Assembly: GCA_017409825.1 (NCBI GenBank)
Contig: JAFQRZ010000004.1
Span: 23,940 to 87,939 of the forward strand
Source: Agathobacter sp.
Lineage (GTDB): Bacteria > Bacillota > Clostridia > Lachnospirales > Lachnospiraceae
Length of the DNA: 64,000 bases
Direction of reading: 5' to 3'
Position numbers and translations under genes: made by a program
Shown here: piece after piece, positions 52,411 through 59,994 of the stretch
Position numbering within the stretch: position 1 is the first letter of the stretch
How the letters are laid out: each line of letters starts with the position of its first letter
The notes under the pieces: generated by a model
What the model saw: only the letters and a program-made list of their open reading frames with translations
Told to the model about the DNA's origin: nothing
Databases searched by the model: none

Positions 52411-54735
52411 TTATTCTATTATTTGCTTTAATGTTTCAAATAAAACATCAATTTCAATCGGTTTGGTAACATATCCATTCATACCGCAAGCAAATGCTTT
52501 CTTTCGCTCTTCTCCAAATGCATTTGCAGTCATAGCAACAATTGGAACATTTGCTAAAATACGATTATCCAAATCACGAATTTTCTTCGTCGCTTCATAA
52601 CCATCCATAATTGGCATCTGAATATCCATAAGTACCACTGCATACTCACCAGAATGTGATGCTTTTACTTTATCCACAGCTTCCTTACCATTTACTGCTT
52701 CATCAATGATAAAGCCTTGCTCCGAAAGAAGTTTTTTGGCAATTTCTCGATTCAGGTTATTATCCTCTACCAACAAAATCTTTCTTCCTGCAAAAAGAAC
52801 TCTCTGTGCTTCTTTTTCCGCCGCTTGCTTACGAGCAATTTCTTTGCGCTTTTCTTCTACATTTATCTCAGCTTCATCCATATCCTGAAGCATAAACACG
52901 ACTTTTACTGTAAACTCTGCACCTTTGCCCAGTTCACTTTCCACAGATATCTTTCCACCCATCATAGTTACGATACTCTTCGTAATGGAAAGTCCCAATC
53001 CAGTTCCCTGTATGCCAGAGTTTTCTGTACTTTTTTCTCGTTCAAAGGCTTGGAAAATACTGTCCTGAAATTCCTTGCCAATTCCGATGCCATTATCTTT
53101 CACTTTAAAAATATAAACTCCATATCCGGCAGGTGCAACCATTTCCTGGTGTATTCGCAATGAGATTTCACCGCCATTCGGTGTAAATTTCACCGAATTC
53201 CCCAACAGATTAATCAACACCTGATTCAAACGAAGCTTATCACAGTATACATAGTTATTGACAATTTCATTTTGTATCTGGAAGTCAATATTCTTCTCTT
53301 CTGCCATCGGCTGAATCAGATTATTTACCTCTGTCAGCACCTCTCTCAATGAAACTTCGCTCTCTTCTATCTGCACCTTCCCGCTTTCAATACGGCTCAT
53401 ATCCAAAATGTCATTGATAAGATTCAGCAGGTGTTTGCTTGCGGACTGAATTTTGCCCAAATAATCTTTCACCTGAGCTTTATCCTCAATATACGTTTGC
53501 GCTAAATTCGCAAATCCTGTAATGGCATTCATCGGTGTTCGAATATCATGCGACATATTCGAAAGGAATCGGCTCTTTGCTTTATTCGCTTGCTCCGCAT
53601 CCACCAGTGCTTTCTCAAGTGCTTCCTTCTGCTGAATATCCTTTTGTATTTCCTTGTCCACATCCATGATAGCTAAAACCACATGTGTTACCTTTCCATC
53701 TGGTGCATACGATGCGACAATTACATGCATACGATACCATTTTTCGACTCCGCCTGCTACCTGACGATAATTAAAGGAATAGAACAAATTATCTTTGCTC
53801 AATTTCTTTGCCATATAGGCACGGCTACACATCGTGCAATAATTCTCTCTATCATCCTTGTGAATAAAACTATCCGCATAAACGCGAATAGCATCCTCAT
53901 GATCTGCTGGTGCTTCTCGATAAAAATCACCTGTCAGATAATCTTCTACCTTTTCCTCCGTATTGCTTAAATACTCTCGTTTTCCCGTCTGCAAATCCAA
54001 ATAATACGAGCTAATAAACAATCGGCTTAAACTATGGATTTTGGAAGAACTCAATTCTCGTTCGCGTTCAAATGTTACGTAAAACAGGTAGGTCTGCAAT
54101 GTTGCCATCGCAATTCCCATACAAAGGAATGGCATATTTTGATATACAATCTGCAAAATACCAAACACCACTGGGAAAACGAAGTAAGACAACATAATCA
54201 TGTAGGTGTTCTGGTCCTCAAAGTTCTTCGTCATAAACATACGAAGAGCCAGCTTCCCAGCTGCAAAAACGATGTATCCATAAGTAAATACAAGCTGTGC
54301 AATATATAATGGGCCTCTGCAATATGCGCCTTGTGCGTCTATATAAAAGAACGAATGTGTCCACAAAGACAGCACCGAAACGATTACTACAAACATCATC
54401 GGAATTTTGGTCAGCCTTCTTATCTTAGGATTATGATAAAGAGCTGACTCCTGCATATACTCCACATACACAAACCATCGATATGAAATGGTCGCAGAAG
54501 ATGCATAATATGCTGCATATATTATTTCCTGTATCGGTATTGGAATTGGTAACAAATTATCGTAGATAACACCCCACAGGACATCTAACCCAAGATAAAC
54601 CATCCCAACAATCATGATGCCTACATAGATATCTCTTTTCTCACTTCGTACAACACTGCTTATCATTCGCAGATACAAAACGAAGGTCAGCAAAAAGCAT
54701 AGTCCGGCAACTAATGAATATAATCCAGTTCCCAT
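52411..54735 (-). CDS. Hybrid sensor histidine kinase / response regulator
   Basis: 774 residues. Six to seven N-terminal membrane helices (about 5-220) are followed by a PAS-like region (about 235-360), a HisKA domain (phospho-acceptor histidine in NMSHDIRTPMNAITGF near residue 405), a HATPase domain with N, G1 and G2 boxes (NLLGNSVKFTPNGG, VKDNGIGIG, GTGLGLSITKSIV), and a receiver domain (about 660-774) with aspartate in VVLMDIQMPIMDGYE. The stimulus is unknown. The ATG has GAGAGG upstream. No separate regulator gene is adjacent. Confidence 0.95.
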   Translation of the reverse strand: MGTGLYSLVAGLCFLLTFVLYLRMISSVVRSEKRDIYVGIMIVGMVYLGLDVLWGVIYDNLLPIPIPIQEIIYAAYYASSATISYRWFVYVEYMQESALYHNPKIRRLTKIPMMFVVIVSVLSLWTHSFFYIDAQGAYCRGPLYIAQLVFTYGYIVFAAGKLALRMFMTKNFEDQNTYMIMLSYFVFPVVFGILQIVYQNMPFLCMGIAMATLQTYLFYVTFERERELSSSKIHSLSRLFISSYYLDLQTGKREYLSNTEEKVEDYLTGDFYREAPADHEDAIRVYADSFIHKDDRENYCTMCSRAYMAKKLSKDNLFYSFNYRQVAGGVEKWYRMHVIVASYAPDGKVTHVVLAIMDVDKEIQKDIQQKEALEKALVDAEQANKAKSRFLSNMSHDIRTPMNAITGFANLAQTYIEDKAQVKDYLGKIQSASKHLLNLINDILDMSRIESGKVQIEESEVSLREVLTEVNNLIQPMAEEKNIDFQIQNEIVNNYVYCDKLRLNQVLINLLGNSVKFTPNGGEISLRIHQEMVAPAGYGVYIFKVKDNGIGIGKEFQDSIFQAFEREKSTENSGIQGTGLGLSITKSIVTMMGGKISVESELGKGAEFTVKVVFMLQDMDEAEINVEEKRKEIARKQAAEKEAQRVLFAGRKILLVEDNNLNREIAKKLLSEQGFIIDEAVNGKEAVDKVKASHSGEYAVVLMDIQMPIMDGYEATKKIRDLDNRILANVPIVAMTANAFGEERKKAFACGMNGYVTKPIEIDVLFETLKQIIE

Positions 54736-54943
54736 ATCATTATCCTCTCTTGTGACATTTTAATCCAAGTTATATTGTACCACTAAAGCACATAAAAAGA
54801 AACAAAAAGCATGCATTATCGCTGGAATTTTTTACATTTCTTTATTATAATATAGTTAATAAATTGGAATAGATTGTCGATATAGAAGATAACTAGAATA
54901 CCCTGCAAACGGAATTGCATGAAAAGACAAGGAGGAGTCAACT

Positions 54944-55651
54944 ATGAGTCAATTATTTGGAATGGACAATGTACTTTCCTCATTAACAGGAAAATACGAA
55001 AACAACGTAAACAAGGAAACTGCAAAAGTAGCAAACGGCAAAAACAGCATTGGTAACCCAAAGCTAACAGATGCTGCTTCCAAATACTATGAAGAATTAA
55101 AAGCAAAATATGGCGATATGGAATTCATCCTGGTAGATGACGAACATATCAATACTGCAAAAGAACAGTCTTCTAACATCACCTCTGATAAGAGTATGCT
55201 TGTACTTATCAGCGAATCTGAATTAGAAGAAATGGCTGTGAATGAAGATGTCCGCAAGAAAAACGAAGCCTTCATCGAAGACGCAAAGGCTCAGATGCCA
55301 GATATGCTGAAACGATTAAACGAATCTGGTACAGAAATCAAATCCTTCGGCATTGAAATCAAAGATGGTACTGCTTCTTACTTCGCTGTTTTAGACAAAT
55401 CTGCAGCAGCTCAGAAAGAACGTATCGAAGCGAAACAGGAAGCGAATCGTGCCGAGAAAAAAGCAGATGCCAAGGAAGCTAACGTTGCGAAAACAAAACC
55501 GAACAAGAAAGAAGATTTGACTACCATAAGCGCTGGTAGCATTGAAGAATTAATCAAAAAACTCCAGTCTGCATCTTATGAAGCAATGGCTGACAATGTT
55601 CAGACAGAGCAGGAAAAGATGGTGGGACAGTCCTTTGATTTTTCGATTTAA
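54944..55651 (+). CDS. Helical hypothetical protein (DUF6033-like)
   Basis: 235 residues. The N-terminal two thirds have a mixed fold (KYGDMEFILVDDEHINTAKEQ, LISESELEEMAVNED, IKSFGIEIKDGTASYFAVL). Residues about 160-195 are Lys/Glu/Ala-rich coiled coil (KQEANRAEKKADAKEAN). The N-terminus MSQLFGMDNVLSSLTG is not a signal peptide. From memory it resembles DUF6033 proteins of Lachnospiraceae; their role is unknown. AGGAGG lies five bases before the ATG. It is the only plus-strand gene around and ends at a conserved-loop hairpin. Confidence 0.68.
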   Translation: MSQLFGMDNVLSSLTGKYENNVNKETAKVANGKNSIGNPKLTDAASKYYEELKAKYGDMEFILVDDEHINTAKEQSSNITSDKSMLVLISESELEEMAVNEDVRKKNEAFIEDAKAQMPDMLKRLNESGTEIKSFGIEIKDGTASYFAVLDKSAAAQKERIEAKQEANRAEKKADAKEANVAKTKPNKKEDLTTISAGSIEELIKKLQSASYEAMADNVQTEQEKMVGQSFDFSI

Positions 55652-55665
55652 ATTATAAGAATTAC

Positions 55666-55735
55666 AAAACCCCCTCATATATAAAATTGTTGCTTTACTG
55701 ACGTAAGGCTTCCAATTTCATATATGAGGGGTTTT
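55666..55735 (+). other. Long hairpin with conserved apical loop, copy 3
   Basis: Arms 55666-55689 and 55713-55735 pair over about 22 bases with one bulge and one A-C mismatch. The 23-nt apex (55690-55712) contains GCTTTACTGACGTAAGGC within TT...TTC. It lies 14 bases after the stop of the upstream plus-strand gene and 15 bases before the aldo/keto reductase stop. It is the same apex as in copies 1 and 2, in the same sense relative to the upstream gene. Confidence 0.85.
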
Positions 55736-55750
55736 CTTTCATTTTATAAT

Positions 55751-56929
55751 TTAATATCTAATAAACAGCGGTACTACTTTCTTCGCGACCTTATAAATAG
55801 GTCCCTCTAATACCTTCTGCGCATTCTTTAATTCTTCACGAATACGAATTCCCTGCGGGCAGTGTTTCTCACATTTTCCACAGCCAATGCAGTTAGATAT
55901 CGATGTGGCATCTTTACGAAAAACAGAGCTGCGTAAATGCTCATACCATGCCTCTTGTTTTCCATCGACTGCAGATACGTTGTAGGCCGCAAACGCCCCA
56001 GGAATATCTACATTCATCGGGCATGGCATACAATAGCCGCACCCCGTACAACCAACCTTCATTTTGGAATTAATAGACTCTACTACCTGAGCAAGTAATA
56101 CATTGTCCTCTTCTGTAAATTCACCCACCTGACATTCACTTGCAACGCGGGCATTTTCTTCTAACATTTCCATCGAGTTCATGCCCGAAAGCACGCAGGT
56201 CACCTCTGGCTGATTCCACAACCAACGAAATGCCCACTCTGCTGGCGAATACTTCTTTGGATGCTCTGCAAAAAGCTTCTTCGCTTTTTCTGGAAGATTA
56301 CTTACCAGCTTGCCACCACGAAGCGGTTCCATGATGATAACCGGAAGCCCTTTGGCCGCAGCATGATATAATCCTTTTCTTCCTGCCTGTGCATTTTCAT
56401 CTAAATAGTTGTACTGAATCTGACAAAAATCCCAGTCATACGCGTCCACAACTTTACAAAAACTCTCTGAATTCCCGTGATAGGAGAACCCAATCTGGCG
56501 AATAGCTCCGCTTTCTTTTTTCTGGCGAATCCACTCCAAAATCCCCATATCCACAAGCTTTTCCCATGTCTTCACATCATTTAACATGTGCATAAGATAG
56601 TAGTCGATATAGTCCGTACGAAGTCGGCTAAGTTCCTCTTGAAAACACTTCTCAATACTTTCCATGGAATTCATGAGATAATGAGGAAGTTTTGTAGCAA
56701 TATTAATTTTTTCACGTATACCATTCTTCTCAAAAATCTTTCCAATAGCAGCTTCACTTCCACCATAGATATAGGCGGTGTCATAATAGTTCACACCCAT
56801 CTTACAAGCTGCCATCAGTTCCTTTTCAGCTTTGTCCATATCGATAGCACCTGCCGTTTTCGTAAAACGCATACAGCCATAGCCTAACATTGATATTTTA
56901 TTTCCATATTTATCAGTACGATATTGCAT
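55751..56929 (-). CDS. Aldo/keto reductase with 2x[4Fe-4S] C-terminus
   Basis: 392 residues. The N-terminal TIM barrel (about 1-290) carries the AKR tetrad: aspartate and tyrosine in NYYDTAYIYGGSE, lysine in IATKLP, and histidine in YYLMHMLND. The C-terminus has two ferredoxin motifs, CTGCGYCMPCPMNVDIPG and CIGCGKCEKHCPQGIRI. It probably reduces carbonyls while exchanging electrons with ferredoxin or flavodoxin. AAGGAG precedes the ATG. It stands alone and is common in anaerobic Firmicutes. The physiological substrate is not known. Confidence 0.93.
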   Translation of the reverse strand: MQYRTDKYGNKISMLGYGCMRFTKTAGAIDMDKAEKELMAACKMGVNYYDTAYIYGGSEAAIGKIFEKNGIREKINIATKLPHYLMNSMESIEKCFQEELSRLRTDYIDYYLMHMLNDVKTWEKLVDMGILEWIRQKKESGAIRQIGFSYHGNSESFCKVVDAYDWDFCQIQYNYLDENAQAGRKGLYHAAAKGLPVIIMEPLRGGKLVSNLPEKAKKLFAEHPKKYSPAEWAFRWLWNQPEVTCVLSGMNSMEMLEENARVASECQVGEFTEEDNVLLAQVVESINSKMKVGCTGCGYCMPCPMNVDIPGAFAAYNVSAVDGKQEAWYEHLRSSVFRKDATSISNCIGCGKCEKHCPQGIRIREELKNAQKVLEGPIYKVAKKVVPLFIRY

Positions 56930-56990
56930 AGTATCTCCTTATTTTTGCACTAATTTCACAACACTCATTCTATCATAAAAAATATGAGAA

Positions 56991-58004
56991 TTAAATAACC
57001 TTATCTGTGCCTAATAATAATTTATCTATCACTGAACGAATCATTTCTGTATCTCCAATCTTATTTATGGCACACAATTTCTTACCTGCATCCTTACTAG
57101 ATGCACCACAATGATATGCTTGTTCTGTAGGTAAACCATAATCAATCACAATCAATCGATCGTGACAATCTGGATTCGATTTGATTCGAAGTGGAGGATA
57201 CTGATTGATAAAGTCACTTACAACTGCTGATGCCAAAAATCCCTTTTTACCATGACCATTCTCTGTAAACAAAACGACTTCTACACCTTGCTTCTTTTGT
57301 GACAAAAGCTGTAATGTCTTTGTATTCATATAATCATCGACAACATAAATACTCCTTGTTGCCTGCTGATAAATATCTATGTACGCAGCATCTGCTTCAG
57401 ATTTTTGTCCTTTATAGATAACATAATTTTTGAAATCTTTATCCGACACAAAGTTTTCATTGAGTGTATCTATGCTTTTTTGAATACTTACTATGTCATT
57501 TTCTGTTTTCTTTTTCCAATCTGAAATACCTGCAACTTGCACCGATATCTCGGATACTTTTGCTGTTACAAGTTTCATTTCTGATTGCGTAACGAACTGT
57601 TGATTCTGTTTAATATAATGGCGCATTTCACGGAATGTACGCATAATAAAAATACTTTGTTGCTCGGCAAGCTTTCCTTTCAAAACTGTAGCAAGCATAT
57701 ATATACCTTGTTCAGTAAATGCGTATGGCATTTTTTTGATATGAAGTCCTCTTTTATTTCCGCTTTCGTTTAAAGTCACAATTTGTGACTTTAAAAAATC
57801 TTCCGGTATTTCTTCCTTTTTTAGTTGAAACATAAAATCCTCTGGAAATCTATCAATATTTCTTTTCACTTGCTGATTTAATGCTTTAACTTCGTATCCG
57901 TAGAGATCCGCTAAATCATAATCAAGCATAACCTGCTGACCTCTTATGATATATACTCGATTACATATATTATCTACTGTCATCAACTCTGTAGTTTCTG
58001 CCAT
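56991..58004 (-). CDS. ORF6N-domain protein fused to a PLD-like domain
   Basis: 337 residues. Residues about 10-100 are an ORF6N DNA-binding domain (YIIRGQQVMLDYDLADLYGYEVKALNQQV in parts), common in phage and mobile proteins. A coiled region (135-195) links to a C-terminal domain (about 205-330) with a single HxRxxxxD version of the phospholipase-D motif (CHDRLIVIDYG) and GASSKDAGKK. GGAGG precedes the ATG. It is followed by no partner; a truncated regulator fragment lies 25 bases upstream. The combination suggests a regulatory or defence nuclease, though activity is uncertain. Confidence 0.82.
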   Translation of the reverse strand: MAETTELMTVDNICNRVYIIRGQQVMLDYDLADLYGYEVKALNQQVKRNIDRFPEDFMFQLKKEEIPEDFLKSQIVTLNESGNKRGLHIKKMPYAFTEQGIYMLATVLKGKLAEQQSIFIMRTFREMRHYIKQNQQFVTQSEMKLVTAKVSEISVQVAGISDWKKKTENDIVSIQKSIDTLNENFVSDKDFKNYVIYKGQKSEADAAYIDIYQQATRSIYVVDDYMNTKTLQLLSQKKQGVEVVLFTENGHGKKGFLASAVVSDFINQYPPLRIKSNPDCHDRLIVIDYGLPTEQAYHCGASSKDAGKKLCAINKIGDTEMIRSVIDKLLLGTDKVI

Positions 58005-58029
58005 TATACCCCTCCAATCTTTTGTGCCT

Positions 58030-58251
58030 CTACTCCATCTCCTCCAATGCTTCTATCTGTTTCAAAGCCTCCATATATTTCATAAGTCTTTTACGCTGTG
58101 CATCTTTCATAGCATGAATATCCTCTATGATACGAATATCCGCTTTTGATATTTCCAGCTCTGCTTTAGCTTTCTTAGGCTTGTACTCTACATATTCTTC
58201 ATCAATACCTTTTCCAGTTAACAACTGCTCCGGTGTCACTTCCAGCACCAT
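58030..58251 (-). pseudogene. 5'-truncated regulator fragment (C-terminal XRE-like remnant)
   Basis: A 73-codon frame resembling the tail of an XRE-family repressor (LEVTPEQLLTGKGIDEEYVEY followed by an acidic helix ending in EALEEME). The DNA-binding half is missing, and no ribosome-binding site precedes the first ATG. It lies 22 bases after the methyltransferase stop and 25 bases before the ORF6N gene, so it is probably a leftover from rearrangement in this small accessory patch. It could still be translated from readthrough. Confidence 0.55.
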
Positions 58252-58273
58252 ATATTTGGATAGTCAAATCATT

Positions 58274-59065
58274 TTAGTTATCTTTCTTACATACATACAA
58301 CAAATGACTTGAACTACCGAGCAATTCTCTCTTTTCACATGTTGCCAGATGATACTTAACAAACAGCATAAACTCTTCATCTGACATCATAAAATCTGCT
58401 CGACCTTCTGCCAGTTCTAGAATATTATCCGCTGCTACTGTTGTAATATATTTCGTCTTATGTGATTCAAAAAGCTGCTCAAATTCTACAATGTCATATC
58501 CTGTGAACAGCTGCTCCTCGAAGTGTTTTACCTTAAACTCACTATCAAAGTTTTCCTCTATGCCTGCTGCAAATGATCCGTTGAGGTAATTGTCGTTCAT
58601 AATAGCATATACAGAAAGAAATGCTACCAAAATTACACCATCTTTTTTCGTAACTCGAATTGCTTCATCTATTGCTTTATGTACATCTTCTATACTGTAT
58701 AAATGATACATAGGTCCAAACAATAATGTAATATCAAACTGGTTATCTTCAACTCTGCTAAGGTTTAAAGCATCTCCCTGATAAGAAACAATATTTTTTA
58801 TATCACTACTATTTTTTCTCAAAACTTCAAGGTTACTTTCCACCAATTCAACAGCCGTTACCTTGTATCCTTCTTTTGCTAATGCTATGGAATATCTACC
58901 AGTTCCCGCACCAATCTCTAATACCTTCGCTCCCGCTTTCGCATAACGATGAATATATTCCATTGTAGTCTCATACTCTAACTGTCCATGACGACTTCTG
59001 TTCAATCTACTGTCTTCATCAATATCATCATAAAATGAACTTACTATTTCTATTCTTTTGCTCAT
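58274..59065 (-). CDS. Class I SAM-dependent methyltransferase
   Basis: 263 residues with a Rossmann methyltransferase fold. Motif I is VLEIGAGTGRYSIALAKEG (about residues 49-67), followed by VTAVELVESNLEVL, then GDALNLSRVEDNQFDITLLFGPMYHL. The substrate is not identifiable; the DISPLAY pattern fits small-molecule methyltransferases. GGAGG precedes the ATG. It is 18 bases after the GNAT gene and probably cotranscribed. The genes here look like an accessory patch inserted between housekeeping units. Confidence 0.88.
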   Translation of the reverse strand: MSKRIEIVSSFYDDIDEDSRLNRSRHGQLEYETTMEYIHRYAKAGAKVLEIGAGTGRYSIALAKEGYKVTAVELVESNLEVLRKNSSDIKNIVSYQGDALNLSRVEDNQFDITLLFGPMYHLYSIEDVHKAIDEAIRVTKKDGVILVAFLSVYAIMNDNYLNGSFAAGIEENFDSEFKVKHFEEQLFTGYDIVEFEQLFESHKTKYITTVAADNILELAEGRADFMMSDEEFMLFVKYHLATCEKRELLGSSSHLLYVCKKDN

Positions 59066-59083
59066 GTCCTATTCCTCCGATTT

Positions 59084-59599
59084 CTACTTCGTATTGTTAA
59101 TCCAATATCTTTGTTCTACAACACCATCAACCTCTACTTCATTTTCAAGCACACCGCCATTATTAATAATACTTTTTGCTGATCCAATATTGTCCTTATC
59201 GCATACCATCAAGACTTTTTCAATTCCTAATTTTCTACATTCATCTAATGCGAGAGCTATCATTTTTGTGGCAATTCCTTTTCTTCTCTCAGATGGTCTT
59301 ACACCATCACCAATATGCCCGCCGTTAAGTAATAGCGATTCATTCAAATAATGTCTGATATTTACAGCTCCAACCATAATATTTCTATCTTCATCCAGAC
59401 AGAAAAATGTTGAATCCGGAACTAACCCACTAGTATCATCCCTTATTTCTAAATTATTACAGTAGTTTTCAAAATCCCTATAATCCAACCGACGGATTGC
59501 ATATGGAACAATTTTCTCACCAAAACTATTCCATTCCTCCATCATGTTACTTATCTGGCTACGATATTCTTCCGAAGCCTTTACTAATCTCAAATTCAT
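59084..59599 (-). CDS. GNAT family N-acetyltransferase
   Basis: 171 residues in the GNAT fold. The acetyl-CoA binding region RPSERRKGIATKMIALALDECRKLG lies at about 107-131 in the chosen frame; the N-terminus (NLRLVKASEEYRSQISNMMEEW) and the tail NNGGVLENEVEVDGVVEQRYW are typical. The substrate is unknown. The ATG at 59597-59599 has AGGAG upstream and is preferred over a TTG two codons earlier. It overlaps nothing and precedes the methyltransferase gene. Confidence 0.9.
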   Translation of the reverse strand: MNLRLVKASEEYRSQISNMMEEWNSFGEKIVPYAIRRLDYRDFENYCNNLEIRDDTSGLVPDSTFFCLDEDRNIMVGAVNIRHYLNESLLLNGGHIGDGVRPSERRKGIATKMIALALDECRKLGIEKVLMVCDKDNIGSAKSIINNGGVLENEVEVDGVVEQRYWINNTK

Positions 59600-59646
59600 A
59601 TCCAATTACTCCTTTCGACAAATTTATTAATTCATCGGGCCCTGAT

Positions 59647-59690
59647 GAATAAAAAAAGACCACCTACCCGAAAAGATAAGTGGTCAAAAA
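59647..59690 (-). terminator. Intrinsic terminator of the 35-codon gene
   Basis: On the minus strand a stem GACCAC.../...GTGGTC with a short loop is followed by seven U (A-run at 59650-59656). It lies 30 bases after the small ORF stop. The rest of 59606-59720 holds a GGGCCC-centred palindrome (TTCATC...GATGAA) near 59630-59650 and the GNAT upstream sequence. Confidence 0.85.
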
Positions 59691-59720
59691 CAACTATAAA
59701 TATATTCTGTCTCTGAAAGC

Positions 59721-59828
59721 TTATTTTTCTTCGTAACTAAAATATTCACATACAACAATAAGACCATGCCCATTATTCTGCATCACCTGTTTAGAATTGT
59801 ATGAATTTTTAGTTACGAATAAATACAT
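59721..59828 (-). CDS. Orphan small protein (35 codons) with own promoter and terminator
   Basis: The minus-strand ORF from ATG 59826-59828 to TAA 59721-59723 encodes 35 residues beginning MYLFVTKNSYNSKQVMQN and ending VVCEYFSYEEK. AAGGAAG lies upstream of the start; a TTGACA-17-TATATT promoter (59861-59889) and an intrinsic terminator (59647-59690) flank it. No membrane segment and only one cysteine. The ORF ends coincide with the arms of an imperfect 90-nt inverted repeat (59730-59819), so the mRNA may be highly structured. No homologue is recognised; it could also be a structured ncRNA. Confidence 0.6.
   Translation of the reverse strand: MYLFVTKNSYNSKQVMQNNGHGLIVVCEYFSYEEK
59730..59819. 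repeat. Imperfect inverted repeat within the small gene
   Basis: Left arm 59730-59755 (starts TTCGTAACTAAAA) and right arm 59797-59819 (ends TTTTTAGTTACGAA) match over about 22 bases with small gaps; the loop is about 41 nt. It covers almost the whole 35-codon ORF. Confidence 0.8.
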
Positions 59829-59860
59829 ATCTATGCTTCCTTCCTTAAAATATTTCATCC

Positions 59861-59889
59861 AATATAATCCCTGTAATTTATTTTGTCAA
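59861..59889 (-). promoter_or_regulatory. Promoter of the 35-codon gene
   Basis: TTGACA (59884-59889) and TATATT (59861-59866) on the minus strand with a 17-base spacer, about 33-38 bases before the ATG. Confidence 0.8.
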
Positions 59890-59937
59890 TACTATTCCTT
59901 GCAAATAAAAAATTATAGTATCCATGAAATGTGTATA

Positions 59938-59994
59938 TTACACCATCCCCAAATGCTCCAACGCATCCATATCAAGAGTTACATTCACATGATG
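59938..59994 (-). pseudogene. Scar of an RlmD C-terminal extension
   Basis: Directly after the rlmD TAG, the same frame continues HHVNVTLDMD then ALEHLGMV and TAA. From memory, many clostridial RlmD proteins carry a C-terminal domain beginning HVNVxLD and ending ALxHFGMI; here its first and last segments are fused, with the middle absent and a stop before it. It looks like an internal deletion followed by a nonsense mutation. Confidence 0.6.

Noticed and set aside
52672-52681. A perfect DnaA box (TTATCCACA)
   Set aside because: It lies inside the receiver domain of the histidine kinase gene and is isolated; a single 9-mer is expected by chance.
54860-54900. A SigD-like promoter (TAAA...TCGATAT) upstream of the DUF6033-like gene
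   Set aside because: The spacer is 13 rather than about 15 bases and the -10 is imperfect; no flagellar genes are nearby.
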